DNA of 64,000 nucleotides from Plumapathes pennacea (GCA_964036295.1 OZ038473.1:14354001-14418000), one strand, 5' to 3'. Shown: positions 13,707 to 24,700, numbered from the stretch's first letter. The notes: a model not told the origin generated them from the sequence alone. Program-made: numbers and translations.

Positions 13707-14499
13707 TTAACCGCCACAGATGCATGCAAGGCATGCATCCCCCCAAGCAAAACCAAACTACCCTAGTACTAAGGGCCCTGACGCGTGCGCCATTCTTGGT
13801 GCAGCAGACAGTAAAACCGGCTCGGGAGTGCGGATATAAATCTGGTAGCAGTCCGATGACCAAAATACAAAATAATATCACATTTACATCTCATAGAAAA
13901 AACAAGCATGCAAAGAAAAACAAACAACATTACAAAATTATGGGATTATCTGGCCCCCCATCTCGCCTTGGGTCTCGGTTTCGGTTTCTGAAGAAAGATT
14001 GAGAAAGTTGAAAGTGAGCAGAGGTTGAGTCGGGTGGGGGTACTCCCATATATGTTTATATGTATATATTCGAGAACAGCGAGGTAAATAATCTTATTGA
14101 ATGTCTAAACATACCTGTCTCGCCTGTTGTATGCTCGCAGGCGGGGACTAAATAGAATAAAAGAAAAGAATTCTTCCTTTGCCAATCATGATAAAGTATA
14201 AGCATACGCATCTGGATGAATTTCATTTCTTGGAGTAATTAATTGGAGTAATTAATTGGAGTATCCAGTTTAGACACAACCTATTCCAAAGACTTGCTTG
14301 TGTCGGGTACAACTGATTCGTCCAGCTCGCAACATTGAGTCCATAGAGCTCTAGTCTCTTCTCTAAGCCAAAATATATTGCCATCTTTCTTCAAACTCGT
14401 ATGCAAGCCAATACGGAAAGTCTACAGGCGAAGAAAACATGAACGTAATATCAATTCTGTCCGCCATGTTTGTTGTTTCAACCACCGTGGGGTGATGGG
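13707..14499. other. Non-coding stretch with a copy of a unit O/P/Q module
   Basis: No gene is seen. Bases ~13,860-14,130 match the module found near 17,290-17,560, 27,250-27,515 and 32,160-32,420, including the landmark CAAAATACAAAATAATATC and the purine-rich GAGGTTGAGTSGGGTGGGGG. Bases ~14,165-14,230 match the sequence near 16,990-17,060, and 14,230-14,260 holds short tandem copies of GGAGTAATTAATT. It looks like a rearranged fragment of the segmental duplication lying left of unit O. Confidence 0.6.
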
Positions 14500-15535
14500 A
14501 TACCTGTCACGTGTTTTCCAGGGTGAATATCAGTTGTAGGATCTGTGCGATTTCTGATAAAGAAGGAGATCAGGTCCACAAGCTTTCTTTGGGTCGAGAT
14601 TACTGAAGAGTTTTTTTTTATGCCTTCGGTGTTAAACGTTATGTTCTGTACTACTGATGGCCAAGGAATTGGTTCCTTTTCTGAAATGTCTCTGGGGTTT
14701 TCATTTGTGAATACTGATTGAAATTGTTCACTAAGGATGTCTTTGGATTTACTGTCATTATATTCCTGATCTTTTACTTTTAGAGGGGGAATACCAATGT
14801 TGTCTCTCTTTCGTCCCTTGATGTAGGACCAGAATCGTTTAGTAATCGAGCATTTGGATTTGTTATTCTCAATGTAACCGCCAGTCGATTCACAAGAAAC
14901 CTTGGTTAAAGGGCTGTGTATTTACTGAGATGACGTAAAACTAAGGAGAAAATACAATACAATGAACATAATGAGGCGATTGAACGGAAAGTATTACAAG
15001 CGAAATATTACAATAACAAGCATGATTTTAAATACAAAACAATCAAAAGGGAAAGGCGATGAAGGTAATATCCAGCTTCTTAAGGGTTGGAAGTAGGTAA
15101 CTCGCACCAAGGACCAAAATAACGAAGCAACGAAAAACAGCGACACACGCTTCTGGTTCAGTTTTATCACGTGATCGCAAAGAGCACGAAAAGACTAAGT
15201 AACGCGTCCAGGGACTGGGCTGCCCCCACGTGGCTCCCCATGGAGCTGCACTCAAGTTTTTCAATGTCTTGAAGGCCAGTGAGATTTGTTCAGTTCCTTT
15301 TTTATTGTCTTCCTTAGGTTTCGAAATGCCCTCTTGTCCTCTTTTTTGCTGGTCTTCCTTGCCCGATTAAATAATCATTGTTTGCATCTGAGCACGTTCT
15401 TGATCCGTTTAGTCATCCATGGCACATCTGTTATAGGTAATAAACTCTTTAATGATGAGCGTTGGTTTATACGCCATTACAACGTGGTCAACAACAGAAA
15501 CTACACCGAAGCATGCTGGGTAGTGTTATACTAGT
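14500..15535 (-). pseudogene. Degraded LINE (non-LTR retrotransposon) fragment, endonuclease-RT linker region
   Basis: Read on the minus strand from 15,430 downwards, the sequence gives frames typical of the linker between endonuclease and reverse transcriptase in Jockey/CR1/L2-type LINEs. They are WMTKRIKNV, then KEDKRAFRNLRKTIKKELNK near 15,280. After a ~370-bp interruption (about 14,885-15,262) comes FWSYIKGRKRDNIGIPPLK near 14,820. Next come ILSEQFQSVFTNENP and, after a frameshift near 14,610, LDPKKACGPDLL, the entry to the RT domain. Stops, the frameshift and the interruption show it is dead. The palm motif (FADD) is not present. The interruption may itself be a later insertion. The exact LINE clade cannot be assigned from this piece. 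Confidence 0.75.
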
Positions 15536-15600
15536 TCCAGTCCATAACACATCTGGTCTGTCTCTTATAACTTTCCGAGACTTATCTTGTCACATGTTTC

Positions 15601-15710
15601 CTTGAAATTCTAGTCAGCTGAGGAACGAACATAAAGAGGACCAGCAGCTTACCGGGTAAAGGTTACTAAGTTTGAATTGGATGACAGTGTGATCCAGATC
15701 AAAGCCGATA
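15601..15710 (-). pseudogene. Duplicated fragment of NT5DC1 exon 1 and donor site
   Basis: These 110 bases match 42,597-42,706, the end of NT5DC1 coding exon 1 plus the start of intron 1, with about five differences. The splice donor (exon|GTAAGC on the real gene; GTAAGC-like here) and the codons around the catalytic DLDHT motif are retained in sequence. The homology stops before the start codon, and no other NT5DC1 exons are seen next to it. It is in the same orientation as the real gene, 27 kb away. It is a partial gene duplicate, not a functional exon. Confidence 0.85.
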
Positions 15711-16107
15711 ATGTGGCCAGTGAATTGCTCGTTACTTGTGTGTAAAAGTTAACTGCATCCCATCCAAACTCAACACCATTTGGCTCTGTGAAATATGCAC
15801 AGATAAACTGGATTTTCGGGAACGATTTTGGCTCGCATTCACCGCGGAAACTTTGAGAATAGCCGTAAACAAATGTTTGATGGATACCGCTGGGGGATTG
15901 CAAGTATCTCTGTCGCCGATATATATTTAGTCCCGACGAAGCTTTCTGTGGCGACACGAAATACTTTTGGGAAGATAACAGAGCGAAAACAGAAACCAAA
16001 GCTATGGTGAGCTTTAGCCGAAAACAATGACGCTTCTGCGTATCGTACATTGCCTGTTGAAGTGTTTCTTTCATTCGATCATGTAGCCTTTGTTTCGCAA
16101 TGGTCAT
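15711..16107 (-). CDS. Hypothetical open frame, unidentified
   Basis: An open frame on the minus strand starts at 16,107 and runs into the NT5DC1-exon-1-like fragment, where it is out of phase with the NT5DC1 frame. The part before the fragment encodes about 130 residues. It has a charged N-terminus (MTIAKQRLHDRMKE), a short hydrophobic stretch (LTIALVSVFALL) that could be a signal anchor, and an aromatic-rich C-terminal part (FICAYFTEPNGVEFGWDAVNFYT). I do not recognise the family. A GTAACG that could act as a donor lies at the end of the unique part. It could be an exon of a small secreted or type II membrane protein, or chance. Confidence 0.25.
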
Positions 16108-16654
16108 TGAATACCAGAAATGAAAAATACACCGAAATAATTCTGAGGATTGAGTTTGCAGTCACAAATGGACTGAACACTGTGAACAAAACCGCAATAA
16201 TATTGTAAACATCTCTCGTGTGACATTCCTCACTGTCAATTTTATATTTGTTACAGAGCACGAATACTCGAAAGCCTGATAGAAGAAACGTATTAAGTTA
16301 AGAAAAAACACATAAGTAGTGAAGCGAAGGCTGGATTAATCCGTGGCCTCTGATTAGAAATAAGAATCAAAGTCAAACTGTCATAATCGATTGTGCATAA
16401 AAGGATATGTCACGCATTCTCAAAATGCAGGGTCGCTCAACCTTTAAGAAGCAAATGTATGAGTGTCGGAATGATAATTTTTAGTTTAATCAAGGTGTCA
16501 AAAGAGCAAGATGTCAAAAGCCAAGTTCTCTATACTGTGTGGTGTTTTTATGGTGAGAAAATGGAAGTCTCTCTTGGGAGTTCTGGTCCCCTACTTTCCA
16601 TTTTATATTCTGGTCTCGACCCAACTCACGCCGCGAGCTCACTGGCAACGCCAG
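16108..16654. other. Non-coding, partial interspersed repeat
   Basis: No gene is seen. Bases ~16,470-16,600 resemble the central part of the ~200-bp repeat family found at 19,147-19,342 and 56,715-56,924 (shared landmark CAAAAGCCAAGTTCTC and the end TCTCTTGGGAG), but the left inverted end is not recognisable. Confidence 0.45.
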
Positions 16655-16837
16655 TCTAGTTTGTGTTGTAAATTGATCTCACCCGGGACTTGCAAATTGG
16701 GAAAACTTATAACATTCTGGATGCGGTAACAGAGATATGGATATTCAAGGAAGAGAAGACACAATTTTACGGATCTACAAACTCGCATCAGAACAAATAA
16801 GCTTTATGGCCGTGATCGGTGAGAAGGCGAGACTCGA

Positions 16838-17084
16838 TTACAATATAAGATTCCCAGATATGAAAGTGCTCGTGAATGTGCAGTAAAACACTGCACAGAA
16901 GTATAACAATCCAATTGTCACCGATAGTTTTTGAAAACAAGCCACGACACAGCGTACAAAACAAGTTAAAACTTCGCTGCCACTGTCGCCACAGGCAAGA
17001 TTCTTTCTTTTGCCAATCATGATAAAGTATAAGCATACGCATCTGGATGAATTTCATTTCTTGACAAAACAACAACAACGACAT
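16838..17084 (-). other. Frame conserved in units O, P and Q, unidentified
   Basis: On the minus strand an open frame containing ACGDSGSEVLTCFVRCVVAC and then FQKLSVTIG is kept in all three units (also ~26,877-27,116 and ~31,789-32,028), with a hydrophobic C-terminal part. Two frames stay open in each copy, so openness alone is weak evidence, and the copies are too similar to judge selection by eye. It could be an exon of an unrecognised multi-copy gene or a decayed one. Confidence 0.25.
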
Positions 17085-17630
17085 ACATCAAAGCATCAAT
17101 TTATTTAAATTATAACATACAATAACATAACACACAATAACAACATAAATTTTGCTTTAACTGTATTTCTGAACTGTAATTAATTTCTGAACAATAATAC
17201 AAAGAAAAAATATCAATATGTATATGTATATATTAATTTAGTAGTATAACTGTGAGGAAACAAAATAAATAAACAAATAAAAAAATGCACCAAAATACAA
17301 AATAATATCACATTTACATCTCATAGAAAAACAAACATGCAAACAAAAACAAACAACATTACAAAATTATAGGATTCTCGGGCCCCCCATCTCGCCTTGG
17401 GTCTCGGTTTCGGTTTCTGAAGAAAGATTGAGAAAGTTGAAAGTGAGCAGAGGTTGAGTCAGGTGGGGGTACTCCCATATATGTTTATATGTATATATTC
17501 GAGAACAGCGAGGTAAATAATCTTATTGAATGTCTAAACATACCTGTCTCGCCTGTTGCATATTCGCATGATGCGATCAAACGCTTCATCAATTGCCTGT
17601 GTTTGGTGAAAACACCACACATTACTAAAG

Positions 17631-17919
17631 TCAGAATTGTTGCTTCACTAGGTCGAAAGATACCATCTGCAAAAAGGTTTTACAGGCTGTTCGAACGGCA
17701 ACCAATAAGAAGTCCCAGAAGAATGTCATGGAAGTTGTTTGTGAGGTCGGTTTTGTGGACGATATCTTTCGGCCAAGCAACAGGTGGAAAATCCTGTGGT
17801 CTTTGCTTAATGGCACCACCAAGCAGTGGAATATGACCGGAATACAGTAAGGTAACATACATATAATGTATAAATGCCAATTTACCATCCTGAGGGCATA
17901 GTAAATGCAAATTTACCAC
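17631..17919 (-). other. Second conserved unidentified frame in units O, P and Q
   Basis: The minus strand reads LLYSGHIPLLGG followed by DFPPVAWPKDIVHKTDLTNN and FHDILLGLLIGC; the same frame occurs at ~27,641-27,835 and ~32,545-32,739. In O the frame is preceded by CCCTCAG|GATGG, a plausible 3' splice site. The composition (PPVAWPKD, HDILLGLLIG) looks more protein-like than random, but I cannot assign a family. In this unit the block is cut immediately to the right by the insertion at 17,930. Confidence 0.3.
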
Positions 17920-18481
17920 GGTATGTTTTTGAAGCTGTTTGCATTCGTTCGGCCCATCTCATTAGGTCAATAAAATGTTCCCCCCTCTAGGTGGCAAAAA
18001 CTTCTGAGGGGGGAGGGGCATGAAGTGTTATCCATATAAAAGCCACCATGGTGTAGGACCTGTGAGAAAGTTTGTCTTTTATTATTTACTTAACAAAAAG
18101 AATGCACAGAGAGATTTCCAGTAAAGGGTTTCCGTACTAATGTTATAACTTGGGACAGAATGTCAGAAGCTAAATTACCTCTCCAGGGAGGGGTTTTCTA
18201 AATATAATTGGCTCTCTCGCATGTGGAGAATTAAGGCACTATTTAATGGCGGCTATGAGTGTTGCCGATTCTTTGGTTGTATGTGGAAATCTGCTCCCTC
18301 TCAGCCCCTAGCTGACATATCCGTAGTATCTGGCAAACAGGCGACACAGATTCGCATTTAGAGCGACAATTCTGGACACATTTGCTAATATACGCTGCGC
18401 TCACAAAAGGAACACGGCTGTATGGTGTGACATATGTTTTGGCAAAAGTAAAGCTTATTCCGAGTTTTTTGCATTTGCTTA

Positions 18482-18917
18482 TATGTTTGTTGACACGTGA
18501 TTTCATGACATATATAATTGCAGATGTAGATTAAATGTGGTATGTCTAAGTTGTTTGTTTATAAAATTGTCTCGAGCGGATTCTGTTGCTAATGAAAAAT
18601 TGACAGGAAATCTTACTGTGAATCCTTTTCACCACCGTTCGAATAGCATGAGAAACAGGTTTGTTTGGCTGGAGTGTGTTACGTTACAAAACTATTATAA
18701 CGAGTCAAAATCTGGTTTACCTCGCATGATATGTTTGTTGACACATGATTTCATGACATAATTGACTGTGGTATGTCTGAGTTGTTTGTTTATAAAGGTA
18801 AAAGTGGGTTTTGTCGCTAATGAAAAATCAACAGGAAATTTTACTGTGAATCCTTTTCACCACCATTCGAAGAGCACGAGAAACAGATTTGTTTGGCTGG
18901 AGTGTGTTACGTTAATA
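18482..18917. repeat. Internal tandem duplication, 248-bp offset
   Basis: A stretch beginning ATGTTTGTTGACACRTGATT at 18,482 recurs from 18,730. Both copies run to the landmark TTTGGCTGGAGTGTGTTACG, with small indels. Both lie inside the 1,491-bp insertion. No coding potential is seen. Confidence 0.8.
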
Positions 18918-19146
18918 CCAGCTTGATATGGCTTACCTCGCAGAAATTTACAGAACGACTTGAAATATTTTGACAAGCTATACTTTGCTCCTTTTATGTC
19001 GATCAGCTCAAAATAATTATATAATAAACTGCATGTCATGTTTGTGCATTTGTGTTTGGTCATGCATAGTACGGAGCTGGCATAGTGTAAAATCCCGATC
19101 AAACGGTGATAATATTCAATGATAGTTCGATCTCTCACGCCGGTTG

Positions 19147-19342
19147 TAACCCTTTCACTCCCAAGTTCAAAATACAGATTCTCCCAACCTTTAACGAGGA
19201 AATAGTATGAGTGATATGAATTGATAGTTTAATCAGCTATCATCTGAGCAAGGTATCAAAAGCCAAGTTCTCCTCACTGTATCATATATTTGTGCTGCCA
19301 AAAGTGAAGGAGAAAAATGAACTCGATCACTCTTGGGAGTGC
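19147..19342. mobile_element. MITE-like repeat with CCCTTTCACTCCCAAG ends
   Basis: It starts TAACCCTTTCACTCCCAAG and ends ATCACTCTTGGGAGTG, an inverted pair. The interior (AGCAAGGTATCAAAAGCCAA, GTGAAGGAGAAAAATGAA) matches the element at 56,715-56,924 and the partial copy near 16,470-16,600. Short length, inverted ends and several copies in one window fit a miniature inverted-repeat element. Confidence 0.6.
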
Positions 19343-19502
19343 ATGATAGTTCGTGTTAACCCTTTCACTATCATAGACGATCATCAACTAGCAAATAGCT
19401 TCACGTACGCTTTGCGGACCTATGTTTTACTGCAGTGGTAAATGTCTCTTGTGTTAACACAGCATTAATAAATATCAATTTCTTAGAAATGATGATACTT
19501 AC

Positions 19503-19570
19503 ATCCCTTCTAGCAACTTGCTGTTCCTGTTGTGGTCGAGGTTGTTGTTGTTGTTGCTCTTGCTGTCGAG
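19503..19570 (-). other. Candidate 68-nt Gln-rich exon (unit O only)
   Basis: On the minus strand the block is bounded by GCATCTCTAG| and |GTAAGTATC, which are good 3' and 5' splice sites. One frame reads RQQEQQQQQPRPQQEQQVAR, similar in composition to the Pro/Gln/Arg-rich frame of the 97-bp minisatellite in unit P. The homologous positions in P (~27,960-28,025) and Q (~32,866-32,910) are shortened and have lost the AG acceptor. It could be one exon of an unidentified minus-strand gene whose copies are decaying. Confidence 0.35.
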
Positions 19571-19649
19571 CTAGAGATGCAAAATACAAAACCTAATATT
19601 AATACATAATACTTAATATGGTTCATATCTACCGTGAGTGCAGTTAATG

Positions 19650-20818
19650 AGGGCAAATTGTGAATGATATTAAATATCTTATTGCATTACTATATCATCC
19701 AATATGATGCACAATAAAGCCCGGGGCGTTTAAATGCAATTGCACTCAACAATATTGTGAATTTCGATTGCGTGGGTATTAGTATTGAAATAACAAAGAT
19801 CTTTTTATTAATTGACGTTCACAGGGCAACCCCCCATCGGTGCGGGGTCTTCTGGATGTAACTTAATTGAAAAATGGGAAAGTAGTGATTAAAACGCAAT
19901 GGTCTTCAAAAGCCAAGAGAGCAGTGATGGCTGAAAAGCGAACGAGTATGGTACATGAAAAAGCCAGGAGAAAAAAATCTGAAAGTCATTTTGCCTACAA
20001 GTCGACCCTCTATCAACTAAAGTCGATTCGCTTCAAGGTGAAAAAGTTGATTCCGAACATTGATAGACAAGCAACTTACTCAGCAAACAGAGGGCAAATT
20101 ACGAGTTGCATTACTATTACTGTAATCAACAGCAGTTAATTATACATCATCCCTAATCTCAACTGGTGCGGGTTCCATGGGGTTGATGGGATACCTGTCA
20201 CGTGCTTTAGAAAAACTCATTGCAAAAGACAAAAGGCGCACGTGAATATGTGAAATTGACATGAACTCGGGTCGTCGTGCTCTCGCGTGCGACTCCGAAT
20301 GCTTCCTTTTTAGGCTGTTGTCAGGACATGGACGCGACATTTCGAGAAATTACGACAATCGTTCTTCTAAGTAGGAGACGATGGAAGCAATAAAACTTCG
20401 GCAAAAACCTTTTTAGGTTTTTGTCATGACTGGACGACAGTCATTCTTCTTAGTAGGAAACGATGACAGCAGTAGAACTTCGGCAGAAACGGAAAACATT
20501 TGAGCAAATTAAGAATAGGCAAAGTTACAAAGACATAAGGAATACGGAGACACTTTTTTCCCTGCTTCCTCGCGTTGTCGTCGCCGTCCTAGTTTGCTTA
20601 AGCTCCCTATTTTGGGTTATTGGGTGGGCGATGTGCAAAATCTGCGCCATTTTCAATAATTACTATAAGCGCTCTGTGTCCCACGAGTGGCTCTGAATGA
20701 TCACACTGAGGTCTATCAAGGCAAAGACACCTACTTTTTAGTAAAAGAAGCCAATATCTGAATAATAAGGGCTGCACGACAGCAAGAATTCCACAGAAAA
20801 ATGTAACTTGACTCGCGA
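19650..20818. other. Extra block in unit O without recognised genes
   Basis: This ~1.2-kb stretch is absent from units P and Q, where the flanking sequences are joined. I see no gene. At 20,361-20,409 and 20,441-20,489 an ~80-bp tandem repeat includes CTTCGGCARAAAC. Bases ~20,185-20,215 (GGGATACCTGTCACGTG) also occur near 14,493. Confidence 0.5.
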
Positions 20819-21049
20819 TTGCCGTATTTCAGTTTCTGCGTTGATGAAAATATACTCAATATGAAACCGACACTTTACTGATGTTCCAGATACTTATCTG
20901 GAAGAAATATACGGCTTTGTTGAGACTGAGGTATCGCGGTGATTCAATCGCAAGCCACAGGATGGTCGAATTGTGAAACTCTCGTGTGCAACTCAACTTA
21001 TTTCTCCCGACGAAGGTATAAATCACATTTGACCATGCATCGCAATTTT

Positions 21050-21245
21050 CGTATGAATAAATAAATAAAATAAAAAAACAGAAAGAAGGAAAGCAAGAAA
21101 AGAAAAGAAAAGAAAAAGAAAGAAAGAAAGAAAGAAAGAAAGAAAAAGTTTTGGTATAATATTGCTTGGCCGGGGATCGAACCCGGACCGCACGGTCTTC
21201 GTGCTGCTCACTTCCGGTTTCAGACGAAACCCACGAACTTTTCGA
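21050..21245 (-). other. GAAA-rich tract with tRNA-like T-arm (SINE-like cassette)
   Basis: A (GAAA)n tract at about 21,065-21,147 is followed by a segment whose minus strand contains CCGGGTTCGATCCCCGG (21,170-21,186). That is a perfect 5-bp T-arm stem with a TTCGATC loop, i.e. a pol III B-box. I find no matching A-box or acceptor stem, so it is not a functional tRNA gene. The same cassette is in unit Q at about 33,225-33,420 but absent from unit P, where flanking sequence is continuous at ~28,345. Presence/absence fits a SINE-like insertion, but its orientation and ends are unclear. Confidence 0.5.
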
Positions 21246-21359
21246 GATCGTTATGGGAAAAAGCATTTTAGAACAAAAACAACTCCAAGCAAAGAGAAGT
21301 CGAACGCACCTGACTACTCTCTGATTACCACTAGTTATAATTTATAAAATAAGAATTAC

Positions 21360-21935
21360 CTGGGGCCGTGGCCTGTACGGGCCGCTGAGCTGGGTCCACG
21401 GCCTGTACAGGCCACTGAGGTGGGGCCACAGCCTGTACGGGCCGCTGAGGTGGGGCCACGGCCATTATGGGCCGCTGAGGTGGGGCCATGGTTTGTACGG
21501 GCCACTGAGGTGGGGCCACGGCCATTACGAGCCGCTGAGGTGGGGCCACGGCCTGTACGGGCCGCTGAGGTGGGGCCACGGCCATTATGGGCCGCTGAGG
21601 TGGGGCCACGGTTTGTACGGACCACTGAGGTGGGGCCACGGCCATTACGGGCCGCTGAGGTGGGGCCACGGCCATTACGGGCCGCTGAGGTGGGGCCACG
21701 GCCATTACAGGCCGCTGAGGTGGGGCCACGGCCTGTACGGGCCGCTGAGGTGGGGCCACGGCCATTACGGGCCGCTGAGGTGGGGCCACGGCCATTACGG
21801 GCCGCTGAGGTGGGGCCACGGCCTGTACGGGCCGCTGAGGTGGGGCCACGGCCATTACGGGCCGCTGAGGTGGGGCCACGGTTTGTACGGGCCACTGAGG
21901 TGGGGCCACGGCCGCAGCTTTCTCCTGTCGCCTCT
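21360..21935 (-). repeat. 30-bp minisatellite in unit O, possible exon
   Basis: About 19 copies of a 30-bp unit carry the landmark TGGGGCCACGGCCTGTACGG. On the minus strand the array sits between a GTTAG acceptor-like site and a CAG|GTAATT donor-like site. The enclosed block is 576 nt (192 codons) and open in several frames, for example repeating APPQRPVQAV or GRGPTSAART. Because the unit is 30 bp with almost no stop trinucleotides, openness in several frames is expected and does not prove coding. Confidence 0.8.
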
Positions 21936-22869
21936 CTAACCAGGAGTAATATTAAAGCATAATTGAGACATTAATAATGCGGATCAAGCTAATCCAGGAT
22001 TTAGCTTAACTTATGTCAAGTAACGTAAAGAGAGAGGGGTTATTATAGAAGGGGGTATATAAAAAGATGAGATGACAACAAGAGTTGCTGTATTCTATTA
22101 ATCAATTATTTTTCATGTCCTGGCAATTGGCAAATCCTTTTATGGTGCATTCAAACTGTTCAAATGAGTGCGATTGTTTCATTCTCTTCTGATGCTGACT
22201 CAAAGTTAGATCTGGGAAGTGTACAGTTAAAAGAATCATCACTCCAAAATGTGTCTCCACTTAAAGTCTCCAAATAAGGCGATTTTACTGCATTTGCGTC
22301 GTGATTATTACTCTCGCTTCGCTTGGGGATAATAAACTGAATTTACTGTTCTAATAAGGACATGGCATTTGCCCTGTGCAGTGACAAAACACAAAATAGT
22401 AATTATGCTATTTGGAAAAATAACATTTCTTTAACCACTACAGAGGCCATAGGTTTAAAACAAGCTTTGACATTATTTACCAGCTTCTCTTTCTATGTCC
22501 TCCTCAGCCTACAGAGAAAGTGAAACAAACAAATGAGACATTAAGTGGGAATCCTAAAACAAAACAACATGTACTCAACAATGGTCAAATATAAAAGTCC
22601 TTTCTCTTGGGAATTATTCCTATTCTGGCTTGATATTGTCAATATAACTTCAAAGAACCTTCAAACGTATTGGCAAATTGGTCCTTGCTCATAGCAATTA
22701 CAGACATTTTGATTTGCCTCGGAATAACTCACCCGAGTGGTTACTGACGTGCCATGTGTGACCTGTGCCACAAGTAAGCTCCTACACAGCCGTTTTCAGT
22801 CTCGCTCCCCGCTTTCCACCAAACGCGAGTGAGACTGAAAACTGCTCCGTAGGAACCTAGGCCACAAGT

Positions 22870-23050
22870 CGCTGAAATTTTCAAATTTCGTTGAAGGCTT
22901 CTTATATTAATATGCAGGAACGATAAACAATTGTTGTCAATTTTTTTCTGAAGCAAGAGGTCATTAAATTTAATTTCGATGTAATACTCACAATTGCTTA
23001 GTTCTGAGAAGAAATTTGAATCTGGATCAAGATCGTTACAAAGACTAAAG
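22870..23050 (-). pseudogene. LINE endonuclease N-terminal fragment (unit O)
   Basis: The minus strand reads NNCLSFLHINIRSLQRNLK, preceded by CEYYIEIKFNDLL. This pattern is typical of the start of the apurinic endonuclease domain in CR1/L2/Jockey-type ORF2 (usual form 'hLNIRSL'). The frame becomes unrelated after ~22,890. The same remnant lies at ~35,110-35,290 in unit Q, so the insertion and decay preceded the segmental duplication. Confidence 0.45.
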
Positions 23051-23250
23051 TTTTAATGCGTCTCAGATAATAAAGGGTTGAACCTCAGATAAGACAATCT
23101 ATCTGGATCAAAATGAATAGATCCGTTCATTTGCTCAAACATAGCTAATGGAAAGCATTCATCGTCTAAGTGAATAAACGGTAACTCATCCAGTAATGAT
23201 TCGAAATAAAACAGTTATACGTACAAAGTACTTATCTCTTTTCTGAAGGT

Positions 23251-23450
23251 TATCATCGAGGTTTATCGCGAATGATCAGGCGATCCAAGATAAACTACGC
23301 TGTTTGCTGACTTGTTGTAGCGGGAGCGAGTTGAGTTTTGAGTCCTCAACGACTAAATTCAAAGCTGTGACGAGGCTGGATCGTTTTGCTTCAAGTCTTT
23401 CTATTGTTGATCTTCGCCTTTCAATGGTCCTTTTTAGGTCTATTAAGTAA
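23251..23450 (-). other. Charged helical frame, unidentified (units O and Q)
   Basis: A minus-strand frame of about 60 codons reads CCSYLIDLKRTIERRRSTIE followed by RLEAKRSSLVTALN, the pattern of an amphipathic, coiled-coil-like helix. The same frame is present at ~35,547-35,705 in unit Q with few changes. A stop precedes it and another follows shortly after, so it would have to be a single exon. I do not recognise it. Confidence 0.25.
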
Positions 23451-23939
23451 GAGCAACATTGCCGTCCTCATGGGGGCATCTGGGGTGCTTTGGGACTGCA
23501 GAATATGCTTTGAATTTCGCGGGAGTGCTGACTGCAAGCCATGCATATTTATTTATTTTTTTAGAAAATTGCCTTGGTTTTTGCTAAAAATGAACTAAAA
23601 ATGAACTAAAAATGAATTAAAAATGAACGTTTTGCTTTGCGTTGTGTATTCAGATACGCGGCCAAGTTACAAAGACATGGAGACACTTTTTCCTGGTTCC
23701 TCGCGTGCGGCAAAGCGAACTAAAACCAGGCGCGAACATTCAAATTTCGCTTGGAGTGGAACTCGGTTTTTTCATGCTTACGGATAAACAACACTAAACA
23801 AACAATGCTGTATGAAACTGAACACTTCCCGAGCCGTTCACTGAACGGTTTCGAGTGCCACGTGAATAGGATTCAATGAACATGCAAACAAACTCAGTGT
23901 ACAATAAGCAAAGTAGTGGAAGGAACTGGCCCATTTGGC

Positions 23940-24700
23940 TAGGCTTAATGAATTTCACTAGATACTCACTTCTTCCTTTGTCATCCCTCTTCTCATTCTT
24001 GATTTGATTTTCTTTCTCCACTTCTGTCTGCGCTTTTGCACCTCTTTCCCCATAATGATCTGGGCGAATGAGTCGGAGACGAATAAGCATCTGTATTTAT
24101 AGTACGCATTCCATATATGGAACAACTGGACGAGCAAATACCTGGCCCTGATGAGCAAATACGCAACCTTGAATAATAATTAGCCGTAAATATGTGGCGC
24201 ACGAGTAAATTCGTGACATTGAATGATAATTAGCCGTAACAAAGCGCACTGTTCATGCGTGGCCGCGCGGCCAAACTTTTTCCCGCGGAAACTGGCGCGG
24301 GTGCACGTTCCACTGAATCCCTTTGTAGTTTTGAAATGAAATACCAAACTCATCCAGCAACACGACCGACATCCGGACTTATGGTCAGGAGGGTTTTGGA
24401 GGTTATATTCCGACACACGACAAAGCCTCACTGGTTGTACCACGATGGCAGTAAGCTGACTTTACTGAGTCTTTGAAGCCGAGAGCTCAGAAAGTGCACA
24501 AGTTTGATTTTTAACTTTTCGTAAAAAGCCATCAACAAGACAGTCAGAAAGGATTTCGATTAGCTGTTGAAAGTAATTCTCTGTGACTTTTTTGGTTTTG
24601 CGTTTTTGATTAATCCAGTCTACTTTATGCTGTGTTGTAGTTGGCACAAATTTAGGTGTGTCTGTACAGTTGTTCAAAAGACGATCAGACTAACCCAATG
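23940..24700 (-). repeat. Dispersed satellite module in unit P
   Basis: This block carries the same pieces as the left-hand satellite, but only once and spaced out. They are the T-rich MGKEVQKRRQ frame next to a GAA|GTGAGT donor-like site (~23,965-24,060), the GAGTCGGAGACGAATAAGC stretch, and the GCGGAAACTGGCGCGGGTG stretch (~24,285). The HKVDWINQK frame follows (minus strand, ~24,470-24,677). Homologous blocks lie at 29,930-30,706 and 36,180-36,956. The short and long monomers of the 1-10,578 array can both be derived from such a module. Confidence 0.7.

Larger units (their letters stand above)
17930..19420. mobile_element. 1,491-bp insertion in unit O flanked by 8-bp repeats
   Basis: Units P and Q are continuous across this point, whereas O carries 1,491 extra bases. 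TATGTTTT occurs at both junctions (17,922-17,929 and 19,421-19,428). Just inside the left end is TGAAGCTGTTTGC, and its inverted counterpart (GCAAATAGCTTCA) lies ~16 bp from the right end. An 8-bp target duplication with short inverted repeats suggests a non-autonomous hAT-type DNA element, although the ends do not match the usual CAGNG/TAGNG start. No transposase frame is present. It contains an internal tandem duplication and a smaller MITE-like repeat. Confidence 0.55.
16655..23890. repeat. Segmental duplication unit O
   Basis: From the landmark GATCTCACCCGGGACTTGC onwards this unit runs parallel to P (from ~26,752) and Q (from ~31,673). It carries two extra blocks absent from P and Q: 17,930-19,420 (with flanking 8-bp repeats) and about 19,650-20,818. 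After the 30-bp minisatellite its right part (21,936-23,890) is colinear with 34,176-36,116 of unit Q over nearly 2 kb at high identity. All units are in direct orientation, as expected for unequal crossing-over. Confidence 0.85.

Noticed and set aside
21164-21216. Functional tRNA gene on the minus strand
   Set aside because: Only the T-arm is good; no A-box, acceptor pairing or proper anticodon arm can be found.
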